DNA of 64,000 nt from Pseudophaeobacter flagellatus (GCF_021228235.1 NZ_JAJQRG010000010.1:112993-176992); one strand, 5' to 3'. Shown: positions 10,798-22,176, counted from the stretch's first letter. A program made the numbers and translations. Notes: a model not told the origin generated them from the letters alone.

Positions 10798-10824
10798 GAC
10801 ACCAGCCTGTCTGGTGTCAAGTTT
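10798..10824 (+). terminator. Terminator after the HAD-IIA gene
   Basis: GACACCAG, loop CCTGT, CTGGTGTC, then AAGTTTT. An 8-bp perfect stem 46 bases past the stop with a short T-run. Confidence 0.65.
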
Positions 10825-10986
10825 TCGCGCCATCTCCCCGCTGCACCAGACTGTAGAACCACCGGCACAACCACAAAAACCACTTGATTTTCTGCACCTG
10901 CAAAGTAATAAAGTTACCAAATGGCGCATCCTGGCGCTCTAAAATTGCAAGACCGCCTCAACCGGGGTGATCTCATGGAGGGTCAA

Positions 10987-11430
10987 ATGTTGGATAACCT
11001 GCCGCGCGGAACCATCTGCATCGAAGACATAGAGATGGGCATGACGCGCTTTGTCCGCAAAGTGATCACCGACAAAGATATCGAGATGTTCTCGCAGGTC
11101 TCGACAGATCGCAACCCGGTGCATCTGGATGACGACTACGCCCAGGACACCATCTTTCAGGGACGTATCGCCCATGGCATGCTGACAGCCGGGCTGATTT
11201 CTGCCGTCATCGGCGAACAGCTGCCCGGACATGGCACCATCTACATGAGCCAGTCGCTGAAATTTCTCGCCCCTGTGCGCCCCGGCGACCTGGTCTTGGC
11301 CGAGGTAGAGGTCACCGATATCGTCATTGATAAACGCCGGGTCAAACTGGATTGCCGCTGCATGGTGGATGGCAAAAAGGTGCTGGTCGGCGAAGCCATG
11401 GTCATGGCCCCCTCGCGCAAGTTCGACTGA
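10987..11430 (+). CDS. MaoC-family (R)-specific enoyl-CoA hydratase-like protein
   Basis: A 147-residue single hot-dog-fold protein. VSTDRNPVHLDDDYA holds the hydratase-2 motif with its catalytic Asp and His, followed by RIAHGMLTAGLIS. The family hydrates trans-2-enoyl-CoA. I prefer the ATG at 10987 because GGAGGG ends 4 bases before it; an in-frame ATG at 10975 and another at 10921 exist. It is preceded by a 235-base gap containing the HAD terminator and followed by ribF on the same strand. Confidence 0.88.
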   Translation: MLDNLPRGTICIEDIEMGMTRFVRKVITDKDIEMFSQVSTDRNPVHLDDDYAQDTIFQGRIAHGMLTAGLISAVIGEQLPGHGTIYMSQSLKFLAPVRPGDLVLAEVEVTDIVIDKRRVKLDCRCMVDGKKVLVGEAMVMAPSRKFD

Positions 11431-11490
11431 CGCGTCGCCTGCGGCGCGGGGCCGTCGTCCAAGGCGGATCCGCAGTCTGGTCATCTTTCA

Positions 11491-11535
11491 CGCCCTGCAC
11501 AGTCATCCGGTGCTTGCAAGCCCCAGTGCAGGGCG
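11491..11535 (+). other. Long-range hairpin just upstream of ribF
   Basis: CGCCCTGCAC (11491-11500) pairs perfectly with GTGCAGGGCG (11526-11535), loop of 25 bases, ending 13 bases before the ribF ATG. It may be a MaoC-gene terminator or may affect ribF translation. The sequence does not contain the FMN riboswitch core. Confidence 0.45.
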
Positions 11536-11548
11536 CTAGGCAGACGCC

Positions 11549-12496
11549 ATGCGCATCATCCGAGACTATCAATTCGTAGAACAGCAAGATCGTGGCGCCA
11601 GCGTTGCGATCGGCAATTTTGACGGCGTTCACCGGGGCCATCAATCGGTCATCGAGCAGGCCCGCGCCGCGGCCCCCGATGCCCCGCTTGGGGTGATGAC
11701 CTTTGAACCCCACCCGCGCGCCTTTTTTGCCCCCAACGCCCCGCCTTTCCGCCTGATGTCACCCGAGGCCCGTGCCTCGCGGCTGGAAAAACTGGGGGTA
11801 GAGCGGCTCTATCAGCTGAATTTCAACGCTGCTCTGTCTGGCCTGCCGCCGGAAGATTTTGCCCGCCGTGTCATCGCCGATGGGCTTGGCCTGCGCCATG
11901 TGGTGGTGGGGGCGGATTTCTGCTTTGGCAAGGGGCGCAGCGGCAGTGCCGCCGACCTGCAGCGTTTTGGCGCTGAAATGGGGTTCGGCGTCACCATCGC
12001 GCCCTTGATGACCCATTCCGAACATACCGTTTCCTCTACCGCGATCCGCACCGCGCTGAGCGAGGGACGGCCGCGGGATGCGGCGGCTATGCTCAGCCAT
12101 TGGCACCGGATTGAAGGCAAGGTAATCGGCGGCGAACAACGGGGCCGCGACCTGGGCTTTCCCACTGCCAATATGTCGATTGACGGGCTGCATCCCCCGG
12201 CCTTTGGCGTCTATGCGGTGCTGGTGGATGTGCTGGATGGGCCGCATAAGGGCAGTTATCAAGGAGCGGCCTCTATTGGGGTGCGACCCATGTTTGACGG
12301 TGCCCACCCCAATATCGAAACCTTCCTGTTTGACTTCACCGGCAATCTCTATGGTGCGACGCTTTCGGTGGCGCTGGTGGAATATCTGCGCCCGGAAATG
12401 AAATTCGACGGGCTAGACGCACTGATTGATCAGATGAACGCCGATTGCGCCCGCGCCCGTACCATCCTTGCCGCCGAACCGCAGGTAACCACATGA
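11549..12496 (+). CDS. ribF: Bifunctional riboflavin kinase / FAD synthetase RibF
   Basis: A 315-residue enzyme making FMN from riboflavin and then FAD. The N-terminal adenylyltransferase domain has AIGNFDGVHRGHQ and the SSTAIR motif (VSSTAIRTALSEG); the C-terminal kinase domain begins near GKVIGGEQRGRDLGFPTANM and includes GVYAVLVDV and ASIGVRPMFDG. Length is typical. It overlaps the next gene by 4 bases (ATGA), so the two are probably co-translated. Confidence 0.96.
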   Translation: MRIIRDYQFVEQQDRGASVAIGNFDGVHRGHQSVIEQARAAAPDAPLGVMTFEPHPRAFFAPNAPPFRLMSPEARASRLEKLGVERLYQLNFNAALSGLPPEDFARRVIADGLGLRHVVVGADFCFGKGRSGSAADLQRFGAEMGFGVTIAPLMTHSEHTVSSTAIRTALSEGRPRDAAAMLSHWHRIEGKVIGGEQRGRDLGFPTANMSIDGLHPPAFGVYAVLVDVLDGPHKGSYQGAASIGVRPMFDGAHPNIETFLFDFTGNLYGATLSVALVEYLRPEMKFDGLDALIDQMNADCARARTILAAEPQVTT

Positions 12497-12963
12497 GCGA
12501 CGGAATTAATCGCAAGGGGCTGGCACCGCGCTTTTGGGAGAAAAAGCCGCTGGACAAGCTCAACCAGCAGGAATGGGAAGCGCTCTGTGATGGCTGCGGC
12601 AAATGCTGCCTTAACAAGCTTGAAGACGAAGACAGCGGCGAGATCGCCCTGACCCGCGTGGCCTGTCGCCTGCTGGATGACAACAGCTGCCACTGCGCCC
12701 ACTATGAAAATCGCCACCAGTTCATTCCGGAATGCATCGTGCTCAGGCCCGATAACCTGGATACCCATGCCTATTGGATGCCGCAGACCTGCGCCTATCG
12801 GCTGCTCTGGCAGGGCAAGCCCCTGCCCCAGTGGCACCCACTGCTGACTGGCGACCCCGATAGCCCCCATGCCGCAGGCGTTACCGTGCGCGGCTGGACC
12901 GTTTCAGAATTCGATACCCCGGAAGAAGACTGGGAAGACCATATCATCGAGGAGCCGATCTGA
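12493..12963 (+). CDS. YcgN/UPF0260 cysteine-cluster protein
   Basis: A 156-residue protein with a Cys-rich site LCDGCGKCCLNK and further Cys at ACRLLDDNSCHCAHY and PECIVL, the YcgN family pattern (CxxCxxCC). The cluster suggests binding of a metal ion or Fe-S centre; function is unknown. The ATGA overlap with ribF fixes the start at 12493, and its own stop shares one base with the next ATG (TGATG). So ribF, this gene and the aldolase form one transcript. Confidence 0.9.
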   Translation: MSDGINRKGLAPRFWEKKPLDKLNQQEWEALCDGCGKCCLNKLEDEDSGEIALTRVACRLLDDNSCHCAHYENRHQFIPECIVLRPDNLDTHAYWMPQTCAYRLLWQGKPLPQWHPLLTGDPDSPHAAGVTVRGWTVSEFDTPEEDWEDHIIEEPI

Positions 12964-14009
12964 TGTACTTTGCCTCTGACAATTCCGGCCCGGTTCCAGC
13001 CCAGGTTCTGCACGCTCTGGCAAAAGCCAATGAAGGCTATGCCATGGGCTATGGTGCCGATGCGGAAATGGCCGAAGTGACCAAACGCCTGCGGGATATT
13101 TTCGAGGCCCCCGAGGCGACGGTGCATCTGGTGGCCACCGGCACTGCGGCAAACTCTATCGCACTGGCCACCCTGAGCCAGCCGTTTGAAACCATCTTTT
13201 GCACGCCCACCGCGCATATCCACGAAGATGAATGCAATGCACCGGAATTTTACACCGGCGGTGCCAAGCTGACCTTGGTACCCGGCGCGCCCGGATGTGA
13301 CGACAAGATGACACGGCAGGCGCTGTACGCCACAATCGCAGCAGAAGAAACCCGTGGCGTACATGGGCCACAGCGCGGGCCTGTCTCGCTGACGCAGGTC
13401 ACCGAACGCGGCACGATCTACAGTCTGGACGAGCTGCAGGCGCTTTCAGCTGTGACCCGCGAATTTGGCCTGCCGCTGCATCTGGATGGAGCCCGATTTA
13501 CCAATGCCATGGTGGCGCTGGATTGCACCCCGGCCGAAATGACATGGAAAGCTGGCGTCGACGCCCTGTCATTTGGCGGCACCAAAAATGGGTTGATGGG
13601 GGTCGAAGCGGTGATCTTCTTTGATCCCAAGCACGCCCGAGAGTTTGAGCTGCGGCGCAAGCGCGGCGGCCATCTGTTTTCCAAGCACCGCTACCTTTCG
13701 GCGCAGATGTTGGCCTATCTGCGCGATGACTTGTGGCGCGACAACGCCCGCAAAGCCAATGCAAACTGTGCGTATCTGGCGGCAGGTCTGCGCCAGGCCG
13801 GGGCCAGTTTTCAGCATGAACCGCAGGCAAATATGATCTTTGCGGCCCTCCCCCGCGCCACCCATCAGCGCCTGTTTGAGGCGGGTGCCGCCTATCATCT
13901 GTGGGATGGCCCGCTAGAGGGTGACCTGACAGAACAGATCACCGCTCGTTTTGTCTGTGACTGGGCCATCAGCACAGTGCAGATGGATCAGTTTCTGGCC
14001 CTGATTTAA
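12963..14009 (+). CDS. Low-specificity L-threonine aldolase
   Basis: A 348-residue fold-type I PLP enzyme cleaving L-threonine and L-allo-threonine to glycine and acetaldehyde. Landmarks: MYFASDNSGPVPAQVL at the start, VATGTAANSIAL (PLP phosphate loop), LHLDGARFTNA (D175 contacting the PLP nitrogen) and SFGGTKNGLMG with K208 as the Schiff-base lysine. Length is normal. Start fixed by TGATG coupling. It converges on the hydrolase gene, whose stop overlaps by 4 bases on the other strand. Confidence 0.92.
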   Translation: MYFASDNSGPVPAQVLHALAKANEGYAMGYGADAEMAEVTKRLRDIFEAPEATVHLVATGTAANSIALATLSQPFETIFCTPTAHIHEDECNAPEFYTGGAKLTLVPGAPGCDDKMTRQALYATIAAEETRGVHGPQRGPVSLTQVTERGTIYSLDELQALSAVTREFGLPLHLDGARFTNAMVALDCTPAEMTWKAGVDALSFGGTKNGLMGVEAVIFFDPKHAREFELRRKRGGHLFSKHRYLSAQMLAYLRDDLWRDNARKANANCAYLAAGLRQAGASFQHEPQANMIFAALPRATHQRLFEAGAAYHLWDGPLEGDLTEQITARFVCDWAISTVQMDQFLALI

Positions 14010-14827
14010 CCTGCCGCCTGCCCCCAGAAACGGCGCAGTAGATCTGCGGTCGCAACCGGATGGGTGATCGGCAACATATGCCCGGTCTCAGGCACAACCA
14101 CGCTCTGCGCCTGCGGCAGGCGCCGGGCCAGCCCTGCATTGATCAGCGGCATCACCGGCTGGCTGTCAGCGCCGCTGAGCAACAGAACCGGCATGGATAC
14201 AGCCGCCAACGCGCTGGGTTTTAGCACCCCCTTGTTGTCCAGATAAAGCGTCTCATAGCTCTTGGGGACCACCGCCATGGCGCGGATCATTGCCGCGCGC
14301 GCCTGCTCTGTCAGATCTGGCCATTTCGGCTTGCCCGTGCCCCACATACGGTTGAAAAAACGGGTGGCACCCTCGATGTCTCCGGCGGCATAGAGCTCTA
14401 CAAAGGGGGCTTCTATGGCCTCTAGCGCCGCCTGCGCATCGGGGGCGTCTTGGCGCGTCACCGCAAAGAGCACCGGTTCAATCAGGGTCAGGCTATTGAC
14501 CAGATCGGGGCGCGCCTGCGCCATGCGCAGTGCCACGGTGGCCCCAAAGGAATGGCCAATCAAATCCATCGGCGCCCCGGCGGCCCGCAGTTGCGCCAGG
14601 CCAGCCGCCACATTGGCAGATTGATAATCAGCCGCCTGTTCATCCCAATCCGGGCTTCGGCCATGGGAAAACATATCAAAGGCGGTGAGCGTGATCTCTC
14701 CCTCCATTTCTGTGGCCAGCCCGCGCCAGGCGCCCGAATGGGCAAGCGAACAATGCACTGCCAGAACCTGACGGGGCCCGACCCCAAAACGACGGGAAAA
14801 AACTTCGCTCAAAATGATATCCTTCAT
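14006..14827 (-). CDS. Alpha/beta-fold hydrolase
   Basis: A 273-residue cytosolic hydrolase. Features: VLAVHCSLAHSGAW (oxyanion region), MDLIGHSFGATVAL (nucleophile Ser), SGADSQPVMP (acid region) and PETGHMLPITHP (catalytic His). Substrate unknown. The ATG at 14827 (MKDIILSEVFSRRF) is used; upstream in-frame sequence to 14956 overlaps the isomerase gene and is unconserved. It follows the isomerase gene after 19 bases, probably one operon. Confidence 0.82.
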   Translation of the reverse strand: MKDIILSEVFSRRFGVGPRQVLAVHCSLAHSGAWRGLATEMEGEITLTAFDMFSHGRSPDWDEQAADYQSANVAAGLAQLRAAGAPMDLIGHSFGATVALRMAQARPDLVNSLTLIEPVLFAVTRQDAPDAQAALEAIEAPFVELYAAGDIEGATRFFNRMWGTGKPKWPDLTEQARAAMIRAMAVVPKSYETLYLDNKGVLKPSALAAVSMPVLLLSGADSQPVMPLINAGLARRLPQAQSVVVPETGHMLPITHPVATADLLRRFWGQAAG

Positions 14828-14846
14828 CAGTTCCCCACCCGTCGTA

Positions 14847-15440
14847 TCAGCCCGCAAGATGTTCTTCCAGATCGGCGATCCGGTCCTGCCCCCAGAACCG
14901 GGCACCATCTTCGGTGATATAAAACGGCGCGCCAAAGACGCCGGCCTTGACTGCATCCTCTAGGTTTTGCGCATAGGTCTCGGCGCCGGCCAAGAGACCG
15001 CTATTCGCCAACGCAGGGTCAAAGCCGGCGCTTTGCAGGCAGGACTTGATCACATCGTCCTGGGCAATATCGCGATCTTCCGCCCAGACGGCCCGCAGGA
15101 TCCCATGTACAAGCGCCCCCATATCACCGCCGCCCGCGGCCTGTGCGGCAATGATCGCATATGATGACGGCGCCGGGTTGGTTGGCCAGTGGGCTGGTTT
15201 CAGGTTCAGCACCAGCCCATTCTTTTTTGCCTGTCGCTGCATCTCCATCGCCCGGTATTCCTGGCGCGAGATATGGCGGTCCTTCGGAGCGGTGCCACCG
15301 GTGCGGCCAAACAAGGCAACAATGTCCAAAGGTTTGTAATTAATCGTCGCATTCTGTCGCTCTGCCGCCTCTTCAAGTCGGGTTCCGGCCAGATAAGCGT
15401 AGGGTGACAGGGTCGAGAAGTAGAAATCAATGACAGCCAT
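14847..15440 (-). CDS. 2-hydroxychromene-2-carboxylate isomerase (DsbA-like, kappa-class GST type)
   Basis: A 197-residue thioredoxin-fold protein. IDFYFSTLSPYAYLAG is the family signature, whose Ser contacts glutathione; GVFGAPFYITEDGARFWGQDRIADLEEHL is the conserved end. The named reaction belongs to naphthalene breakdown, but most family members in roseobacters have no known aromatic pathway beside them, and none is seen here. The ATG at 15440 has GGGAGAAAACA upstream. First gene of a two-gene operon with the hydrolase. Confidence 0.88.
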   Translation of the reverse strand: MAVIDFYFSTLSPYAYLAGTRLEEAAERQNATINYKPLDIVALFGRTGGTAPKDRHISRQEYRAMEMQRQAKKNGLVLNLKPAHWPTNPAPSSYAIIAAQAAGGGDMGALVHGILRAVWAEDRDIAQDDVIKSCLQSAGFDPALANSGLLAGAETYAQNLEDAVKAGVFGAPFYITEDGARFWGQDRIADLEEHLAG

Positions 15441-15546
15441 GGTTGTTTTCTCCCGCTTAGAACTAGGCTGAAAGCTACGCACATGTTAAGCGGTGAGCAA
15501 GATCACGAATCTGTCACATAGCCATTGCTGCCGGGGATATCAGCCA

Positions 15547-16569
15547 ATGCCGACTTTACACGAACCCAAGCTTATCGCTGGGAACGCCAACCTCCCTCTT
15601 GCCACTTCCATTGCCCGCCGAATGAGCATGCACCGTGGTGTCGACCAAGGTCTGGTTGATGCCCGCGTTGAACGCTTTAACGATGGCGAGATCTTTGTTG
15701 AGGTCTACGAGAACGTGCGCGGCGAGGACATGTTCATCATTCAGCCAACCTCTAATCCGGCGAATGATAACCTGATGGAACTGCTGATCATCTCTGACGC
15801 GCTGCGCCGCTCTTCTGCGCAACGCATCACCGCCGTGATCCCCTACTTCGGCTATGCCCGTCAGGACCGCCGCACCAAGGCCCGCACACCGATTTCCTCC
15901 AAGCTGGTCGCCAATATGCTAACTGGCGCTGGCATCGAGCGGGTTTTGACCATGGACCTGCACGCGGCCCAGATTCAAGGCTTCTTCGATATCCCGGTCG
16001 ATAACCTCTATGCCTCGCCAATCTTTGCACTGGATGTGAAAAACCTGTTCAAAGACCGGATGGAGGAGCTGATGGTGGTCTCTCCCGATGTGGGCGGTGT
16101 TGCCCGCGCGCGGGAACTGGCCAAACGCATCAATGCGCCGCTGTCCATCGTCGACAAACGCCGCGAAAAAGCAGGTGAAGTGGCCGAGATGACCGTCATC
16201 GGCGATGTACAGGACAAGATCTGCCTGATAATCGACGACATGTGCGACACGGCCGGCACCCTCTGCAAGGCCGCGCAGGTGCTGCTGGACAATGGCGCCA
16301 AGGAGGTCCACGCCTATATCACCCACGGCGTGATGAGCGGCCCAGCGGTTGAGCGTGTCACCAACTCGGTGATGAAATCTCTGGTGCTGACCGATTCCAT
16401 TCAACCCACCGAGGCCGTAAGCAATGCGCCCAACATCCGCGTCCTGCCCACCGCGCCGCTGTTTACCCAGGCGATCCTGAACATCTGGCATGGCACCTCT
16501 GTGTCCTCGCTGTTTGATGACAAGACACTGATCCCAATTTACGAATCTCTCTACTCCAACGGCGTCTGA
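15547..16569 (+). CDS. prs: Ribose-phosphate pyrophosphokinase (PRPP synthetase)
   Basis: A 340-residue enzyme transferring pyrophosphate from ATP to ribose 5-phosphate, feeding purine, pyrimidine, His and Trp synthesis. Motifs: [67 protein letters not shown] and the PRPP loop [18 protein letters not shown]. The ATG at 15547 is preferred to 15493 because homologous sequence starts at [14 protein letters not shown] strong terminator follows. Confidence 0.97.
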   Translation: MPTLHEPKLIAGNANLPLATSIARRMSMHRGVDQGLVDARVERFNDGEIFVEVYENVRGEDMFIIQPTSNPANDNLMELLIISDALRRSSAQRITAVIPYFGYARQDRRTKARTPISSKLVANMLTGAGIERVLTMDLHAAQIQGFFDIPVDNLYASPIFALDVKNLFKDRMEELMVVSPDVGGVARARELAKRINAPLSIVDKRREKAGEVAEMTVIGDVQDKICLIIDDMCDTAGTLCKAAQVLLDNGAKEVHAYITHGVMSGPAVERVTNSVMKSLVLTDSIQPTEAVSNAPNIRVLPTAPLFTQAILNIWHGTSVSSLFDDKTLIPIYESLYSNGV

Positions 16570-16588
16570 CACCAAGGAATGAGACGAG

Positions 16589-16628
16589 AAAAAGGCCCAG
16601 CACAGTGTTCTGCGCGGGGCCTTTTTTT
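16589..16628 (+). terminator. Rho-independent terminator after prs
   Basis: AAAAAGGCCC (16589-16598) pairs with GGGCCTTTTTTT (from 16617), with an inner GCACAG/CTGCGC stem holding one mismatch. Twenty bases past the prs stop. Confidence 0.92.
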
Positions 16629-16699
16629 ATGGTCTGGGCTCAGTAAAATGCACGCCAGAGCCTGCGCGCTTGTCGCCTTCCGGGTTTGCGCAACACGGT

Positions 16700-17050
16700 C
16701 TAGTCGACCTCCCAGTCATCATCGTGCGGCAGATCGCCAATAGCCATCCAGGCCGCACGCACACGGGCCACACGGCTGTCGCCCCATGTGCGAAAGACCA
16801 TGTCAAAGCCAAAGGTCGTAATGTTCTCGGCCACCAGTTCAGCGCGAATAGCGGCACTGGTGTCCATATCCCAGAGTGACATCGACACATGCACCACTGG
16901 CACCCGCCGATAGGTCTCTTTGAAGGGGACCTGCATGCGCCGCTCGCGTGCGCCCTCGCCGGTCCACATGCTGCCCCCCTCTTCAAACTCAGAGAACAGC
17001 GCCAGATCGCCCTGGTCTATTCCGATATGTGGATTACGTAGTCTTTTCAT
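16700..17050 (-). CDS. H-type lectin domain protein
   Basis: A 116-residue protein made almost entirely of one H-type lectin domain, known from snail agglutinin and slime-mould discoidin. The diagnostic part is VVHVSMSLWDMDTSAAIRAEL...ENITTFGFDMVFRTWGDSRVARVRAAWMAIGD, with the W-D-x-D strand and the TW-GD-R...W-A-IG end. No signal peptide, so location is unclear. The ATG at 17050 (MKRLRNPHIG) is preferred over 17077. It lies behind the terminator of the ATP synthase operon on the same strand. Bacterial members are little studied. Confidence 0.8.
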   Translation of the reverse strand: MKRLRNPHIGIDQGDLALFSEFEEGGSMWTGEGARERRMQVPFKETYRRVPVVHVSMSLWDMDTSAAIRAELVAENITTFGFDMVFRTWGDSRVARVRAAWMAIGDLPHDDDWEVD

Positions 17051-17136
17051 CGCCCTCGGCTCCGCTCGCATATGCACCAGGCCCAGTCGGCGTGCAGGCG
17101 CGGTCTTTGCATCGATACATCAAAGGTAACAATACG

Positions 17137-17170
17137 GAAAAACCGGCCCATCACAACGGAGGGCCGGTTT
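17137..17170 (-). terminator. Terminator of the atpHAGDC operon
   Basis: On the reverse strand AAACCGGCCC, 11-base loop, GGGCCGGTTTTTCCG. A perfect 10-bp stem with a T-run, 45 bases past the atpC stop. Confidence 0.9.
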
Positions 17171-17214
17171 AAAATGTGTCGAGAGACACACCAGGCAGGT
17201 GATCACATGCGCCC

Positions 17215-17628
17215 TTACAGGCTCATATGGGTGCCCAGGGCCTCCATATCCGCAAGCAGCTTGGCTGCTTCTTCGACCAAACCGTGGGGTTGATCGTCTT
17301 CTTTTGCGGTCTTGTAGGTCTGGCGAGCCTCTTCGATCAGCTCATCCAGATGGGCGCGGGTCATCTCATCCATTGGAATTGCACGCTCAGCAAGGACCGA
17401 AAGGGCCTCGGCGCTGATTTCGGCAAAACCGCCAGTGACCACGAACTCCGAAGTGCCTTGCGAGCTTTCCACCCGCAGGACACCCGGACGCAGGGTGGTG
17501 ATGGTGGGGGCATGCATCGGCATCGCCGTCATGTCACCCTCCGCGCCGGGGATCTGCACCGCGTTCACCTGGAGCGAGGCGAGGCTACGCTCCGGGCTTA
17601 CGAGGTCAAATTGCATGGTATCAGCCAT
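17215..17628 (-). CDS. atpC: ATP synthase F1 epsilon subunit
   Basis: A 137-residue central-stalk subunit that couples rotation and can inhibit hydrolysis. It starts [18 protein letters not shown] and contains [30 protein letters not shown] and [11 protein letters not shown], typical of the epsilon beta-sandwich; a C-terminal helical pair follows. Last gene of the operon, 11 bases after atpD. Confidence 0.96.
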   Translation of the reverse strand: MADTMQFDLVSPERSLASLQVNAVQIPGAEGDMTAMPMHAPTITTLRPGVLRVESSQGTSEFVVTGGFAEISAEALSVLAERAIPMDEMTRAHLDELIEEARQTYKTAKEDDQPHGLVEEAAKLLADMEALGTHMSL

Positions 17629-17639
17629 CAGGGCCCTCC

Positions 17640-19085
<1,446 letters not shown>

Positions 19086-19961
19086 TTAGAGCGCCTCTGC
19101 GCCCGAAATGATTTCAATCAGCTCGTTGGTGATGACGGCCTGACGCGAGCGGTTGAACTCGATTGTCAGCTTGTCGATCATCTCGCCAGCGTTACGCGTG
19201 GCGTTATCCATCGCGCTCATCCGGGCACCCTGCTCGGATGCACCATTTTCCAGCAGCGCCGAAAAGATCTGGGTCGATACGCCACGTGGCAGCAGGTCGG
19301 CGAGGATCGCCTCTTCGCTGGGTTCGTAGTCGTAAACGGCCGATGCTTCTTCGGCGACACCGCCCTCGTAAGAGGCCGGAATGATCTGCTGCGCTGTTGG
19401 CACCTGTGTCACGACGTTGACAAAGCCCGAGTAAAAGATCGTTGCCACGTCGAATTCACCAGCGTCAAAGCGGGTCAGGATGTCCTTGGCGATGCCCTGC
19501 GCATCGGCATAGCCGACCCGCTTGACTTCGCTCAGATCCACATGGCCGATGAAATCATCACCCAGGTCACGACGCAGCGCGTCGCGGCCTTTTTTGCCAA
19601 CGGTCAGAATCTTGACCGTCTTGCCAGCCGCTTTCAGCTCCTGCGCCTTTTGGCGCGCCAGCTTGGCGATATTGGCGTTAAAGCCACCGCAAAGGCCCCG
19701 CTCGGCGGTCAGGACAACAAGAAGTTGTACCTGATCGCTGCCGGTGCCGCGCAGCAGTTTTGGTGCGCTATCGCTGCCGCCAACCGAAGCCGCAAGCCCT
19801 GCCATCACGGCATTGAACCGTTTGGTATAGGGACGCGAATCTTCAGCAGCTTCCTGGGCGCGGCGAAGTTTCGCCGCGGCCACCATTTGCATGGCTTTTG
19901 TGATCTTACGCGTGCTTTTGACACTCGCGATCCTGTTTTTCAGGTCCTTGAGATTTGGCAT
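19086..19961 (-). CDS. atpG: ATP synthase F1 gamma subunit
   Basis: The 291-residue rotor shaft. The N-terminal helix [31 protein letters not shown] and the C-terminal helix [43 protein letters not shown] are the family ends; [12 protein letters not shown] is the conserved middle strand. 12 bases after atpA. Confidence 0.98.
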   Translation of the reverse strand: MPNLKDLKNRIASVKSTRKITKAMQMVAAAKLRRAQEAAEDSRPYTKRFNAVMAGLAASVGGSDSAPKLLRGTGSDQVQLLVVLTAERGLCGGFNANIAKLARQKAQELKAAGKTVKILTVGKKGRDALRRDLGDDFIGHVDLSEVKRVGYADAQGIAKDILTRFDAGEFDVATIFYSGFVNVVTQVPTAQQIIPASYEGGVAEEASAVYDYEPSEEAILADLLPRGVSTQIFSALLENGASEQGARMSAMDNATRNAGEMIDKLTIEFNRSRQAVITNELIEIISGAEAL

Positions 19962-19973
19962 TGCCTTATCCCC

Positions 19974-21512
19974 TTACGCGAAATCTGCGGCGAATTCGTC
20001 CAGCGCTGCTTTGATCTTGTCGGCAGCATCGCCCTTGATCTTCGGATCTTCGGTGGAAATCCACTCGAGCAGATCAGCGTGCTTGCTGCGCAGATGCGCC
20101 AGCATGCCTTCCTCGTAGCGGCCAACAGATTTTACGTCGATCTTGTCGAGGTAGCCTTGGGTACCAGCGAAGATCACGCAGACGATTTCTGCGTTGGTCA
20201 GCGGCGAGTACTGAGCCTGCTTCATCAGCTCGGTCAGACGGGCACCACGGTTCAGCAGCTGCTGGGTGGCGGCGTCAAGGTCGGAACCAAACTGCGCAAA
20301 GGCCGCCATTTCGCGATACTGAGCCAGTTCCAGTTTCACCGGACCCGCAACAGATTTCATCGCGTTTGTCTGGGCAGAAGACCCAACACGCGAAACCGAC
20401 AGACCGGTGTTCACAGCAGGACGGATGCCCTGGTAAAACAGTTCGGTTTCCAGGAAGATCTGGCCATCGGTGATCGAAATCACGTTGGTTGGAATAAAGG
20501 CGGAAACGTCACCACCCTGGGTTTCAATAACAGGCAGAGCCGTCAAGGAACCAGCGCCGAAGTCTTCGTTCAGTTTGGCCGAACGTTCCAGCAGACGGGA
20601 GTGCAGATAGAAAACGTCACCAGGATAGGCTTCACGGCCGGGCGGACGACGCAGCAGCAGCGACATCTGGCGATAGGCAACAGCCTGCTTGGAAAGGTCA
20701 TCATAGATGATCAGACCGTGCTTGCCGCTGTCGCGGAAATATTCCGCCATCGCGGTGGCCGCATAGGGGGCCAGGAACTGCAGAGGCGCAGGATCGGACG
20801 CGGTTGCAGCAACCACGATCGAATATTCCATCGCGCCGGCTTCTTCCAGCTTTTTCACCAGCTGAGCAACAGTCGAACGCTTTTGACCAATCGCTACGTA
20901 AACGCAGTACAGTTTCTTCGACTCGTCGTCGCCTGCTGCATCGTTGTAGGATTTCTGGTTCAGCATGGTGTCCAGCGCGATGGCTGTTTTACCAGTCTGA
21001 CGGTCACCAATAATCAGCTCACGCTGGCCACGGCCAACGGGGATCATCGCATCAACGGATTTGAGGCCTGTCGCCATCGGTTCGTGAACCGATTTACGCG
21101 GGATAATACCAGGTGCCTTGACGTCTGCAACGCCGCGCTTGGCAGCATTGATTGGGCCCTTGCCGTCCAGCGGGTTGCCCAGACCGTCAACAACGCGGCC
21201 CAGCAGCTCGGGGCCGACTGGAACGTCCACGATCGAGTTGGTGCGCTTGACAGTGTCACCTTCTTTGATGTCGCGGTCGGAGCCAAAGATAACGATACCT
21301 ACGTTATCGGCTTCGAGGTTCAGCGCCATGCCCATAATTCCACCAGGGAATTCGACCATTTCGCCAGCCTGAACATTGTCAAGGCCGTAGACGCGGGCGA
21401 TACCATCGCCAACGCTCAGCACGCGACCAATTTCAGCCACCTCGGCTTCCTGACCAAAGTTCTTGATCTGGTCTTTTAGGATCGCAGAAATCTCTGCTGC
21501 TTGGATACCCAT
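19974..21512 (-). CDS. atpA: ATP synthase F1 alpha subunit
   Basis: The 512-residue non-catalytic nucleotide-binding subunit. [11 protein letters not shown] is Walker [24 protein letters not shown], the [32 protein letters not shown] region and the VSRVGSSAQ arginine-finger segment follow in order. It starts directly after the atpH stop with no gap. Confidence 0.99.
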   Translation of the reverse strand: MGIQAAEISAILKDQIKNFGQEAEVAEIGRVLSVGDGIARVYGLDNVQAGEMVEFPGGIMGMALNLEADNVGIVIFGSDRDIKEGDTVKRTNSIVDVPVGPELLGRVVDGLGNPLDGKGPINAAKRGVADVKAPGIIPRKSVHEPMATGLKSVDAMIPVGRGQRELIIGDRQTGKTAIALDTMLNQKSYNDAAGDDESKKLYCVYVAIGQKRSTVAQLVKKLEEAGAMEYSIVVAATASDPAPLQFLAPYAATAMAEYFRDSGKHGLIIYDDLSKQAVAYRQMSLLLRRPPGREAYPGDVFYLHSRLLERSAKLNEDFGAGSLTALPVIETQGGDVSAFIPTNVISITDGQIFLETELFYQGIRPAVNTGLSVSRVGSSAQTNAMKSVAGPVKLELAQYREMAAFAQFGSDLDAATQQLLNRGARLTELMKQAQYSPLTNAEIVCVIFAGTQGYLDKIDVKSVGRYEEGMLAHLRSKHADLLEWISTEDPKIKGDAADKIKAALDEFAADFA

Positions 21513-22073
21513 TTATCCGACCTCTTTCATTGCATTCTGTAGGGAGTTGAGCTTGGAGCGGATCGAGCTATCGATCATCTTCGAGCCCACTTTAACGACG
21601 AGACCGCCAATGATGCTTTCATCGACGGTTGCATTGATGGTAATCTGTTTGCCCACGCGCGCGGCCAGCGTCTTGGCCAGCTTGTCGCTTTGGGTTTTCG
21701 TCAGTGCCTTGGCAGAAATCACCTCGGCAGTCACTTCACCGCGTGCCTCTGCCAGACGATCCCGCAGGGCAGTGATCAGCGCAGGAACCACGAACAGGCG
21801 GCGTTTTTGCGCCATCAGCGCCAGGCTGTTGCCCAAAACAGGTGCCAGACCCATTTTCTTGGCGATCGCCGCAATTGCGGCTTCCTGCTCATCCCGCGAA
21901 ATCAGCGGAGAGCTGAGCAGGTTTTGCAGGTCGTCACTGTCAGCCAGGGCAGCTGCCAGATCATTGATGCTGGTTTCAAGGCTATCAAGCGCCTTGCTCT
22001 CTTCGGCGATCTCAAAGATCGCAGTGGCATAGCGCGCAGCAATGCCTGCTGAAATCGAAGCTGGTTCGGACAC
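21513..22073 (-). CDS. atpH: ATP synthase F1 delta subunit
   Basis: A 186-residue peripheral-stalk connector (OSCP type). ARYATAIFEIAEESKALDSLE at the N-terminus and IINATVDESIIGGLVVKVGSKMIDSSIRSKLNSLQ-like C-terminus are typical. The start is probably the GTG at 22073 (VSEPASIS); the frame continues upstream to an ATG at 22205, but that part is Arg/Cys-rich and not conserved. First gene of the F1 operon; the Fo genes are not in this window, as usual for alphaproteobacteria. Confidence 0.93.
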   Translation of the reverse strand: MSEPASISAGIAARYATAIFEIAEESKALDSLETSINDLAAALADSDDLQNLLSSPLISRDEQEAAIAAIAKKMGLAPVLGNSLALMAQKRRLFVVPALITALRDRLAEARGEVTAEVISAKALTKTQSDKLAKTLAARVGKQITINATVDESIIGGLVVKVGSKMIDSSIRSKLNSLQNAMKEVG

Positions 22074-22176
22074 GTCCACCCTTCCGACATTTGGCCCCGA
22101 CTGCCTGTCACAAGACAGACGGCGCCGGGGGCGTGAGCATACCCCACCAAGACGGCAGGGCGTTAAAATCAGCGTG

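Noticed and set aside
11431..11548. FMN riboswitch upstream of ribF
   Set aside because: The conserved RFN core is absent; only a simple hairpin is present.
14847..15440. Naphthalene degradation locus
   Set aside because: The isomerase family name suggests it, but no dioxygenase or other aromatic pathway genes are nearby.
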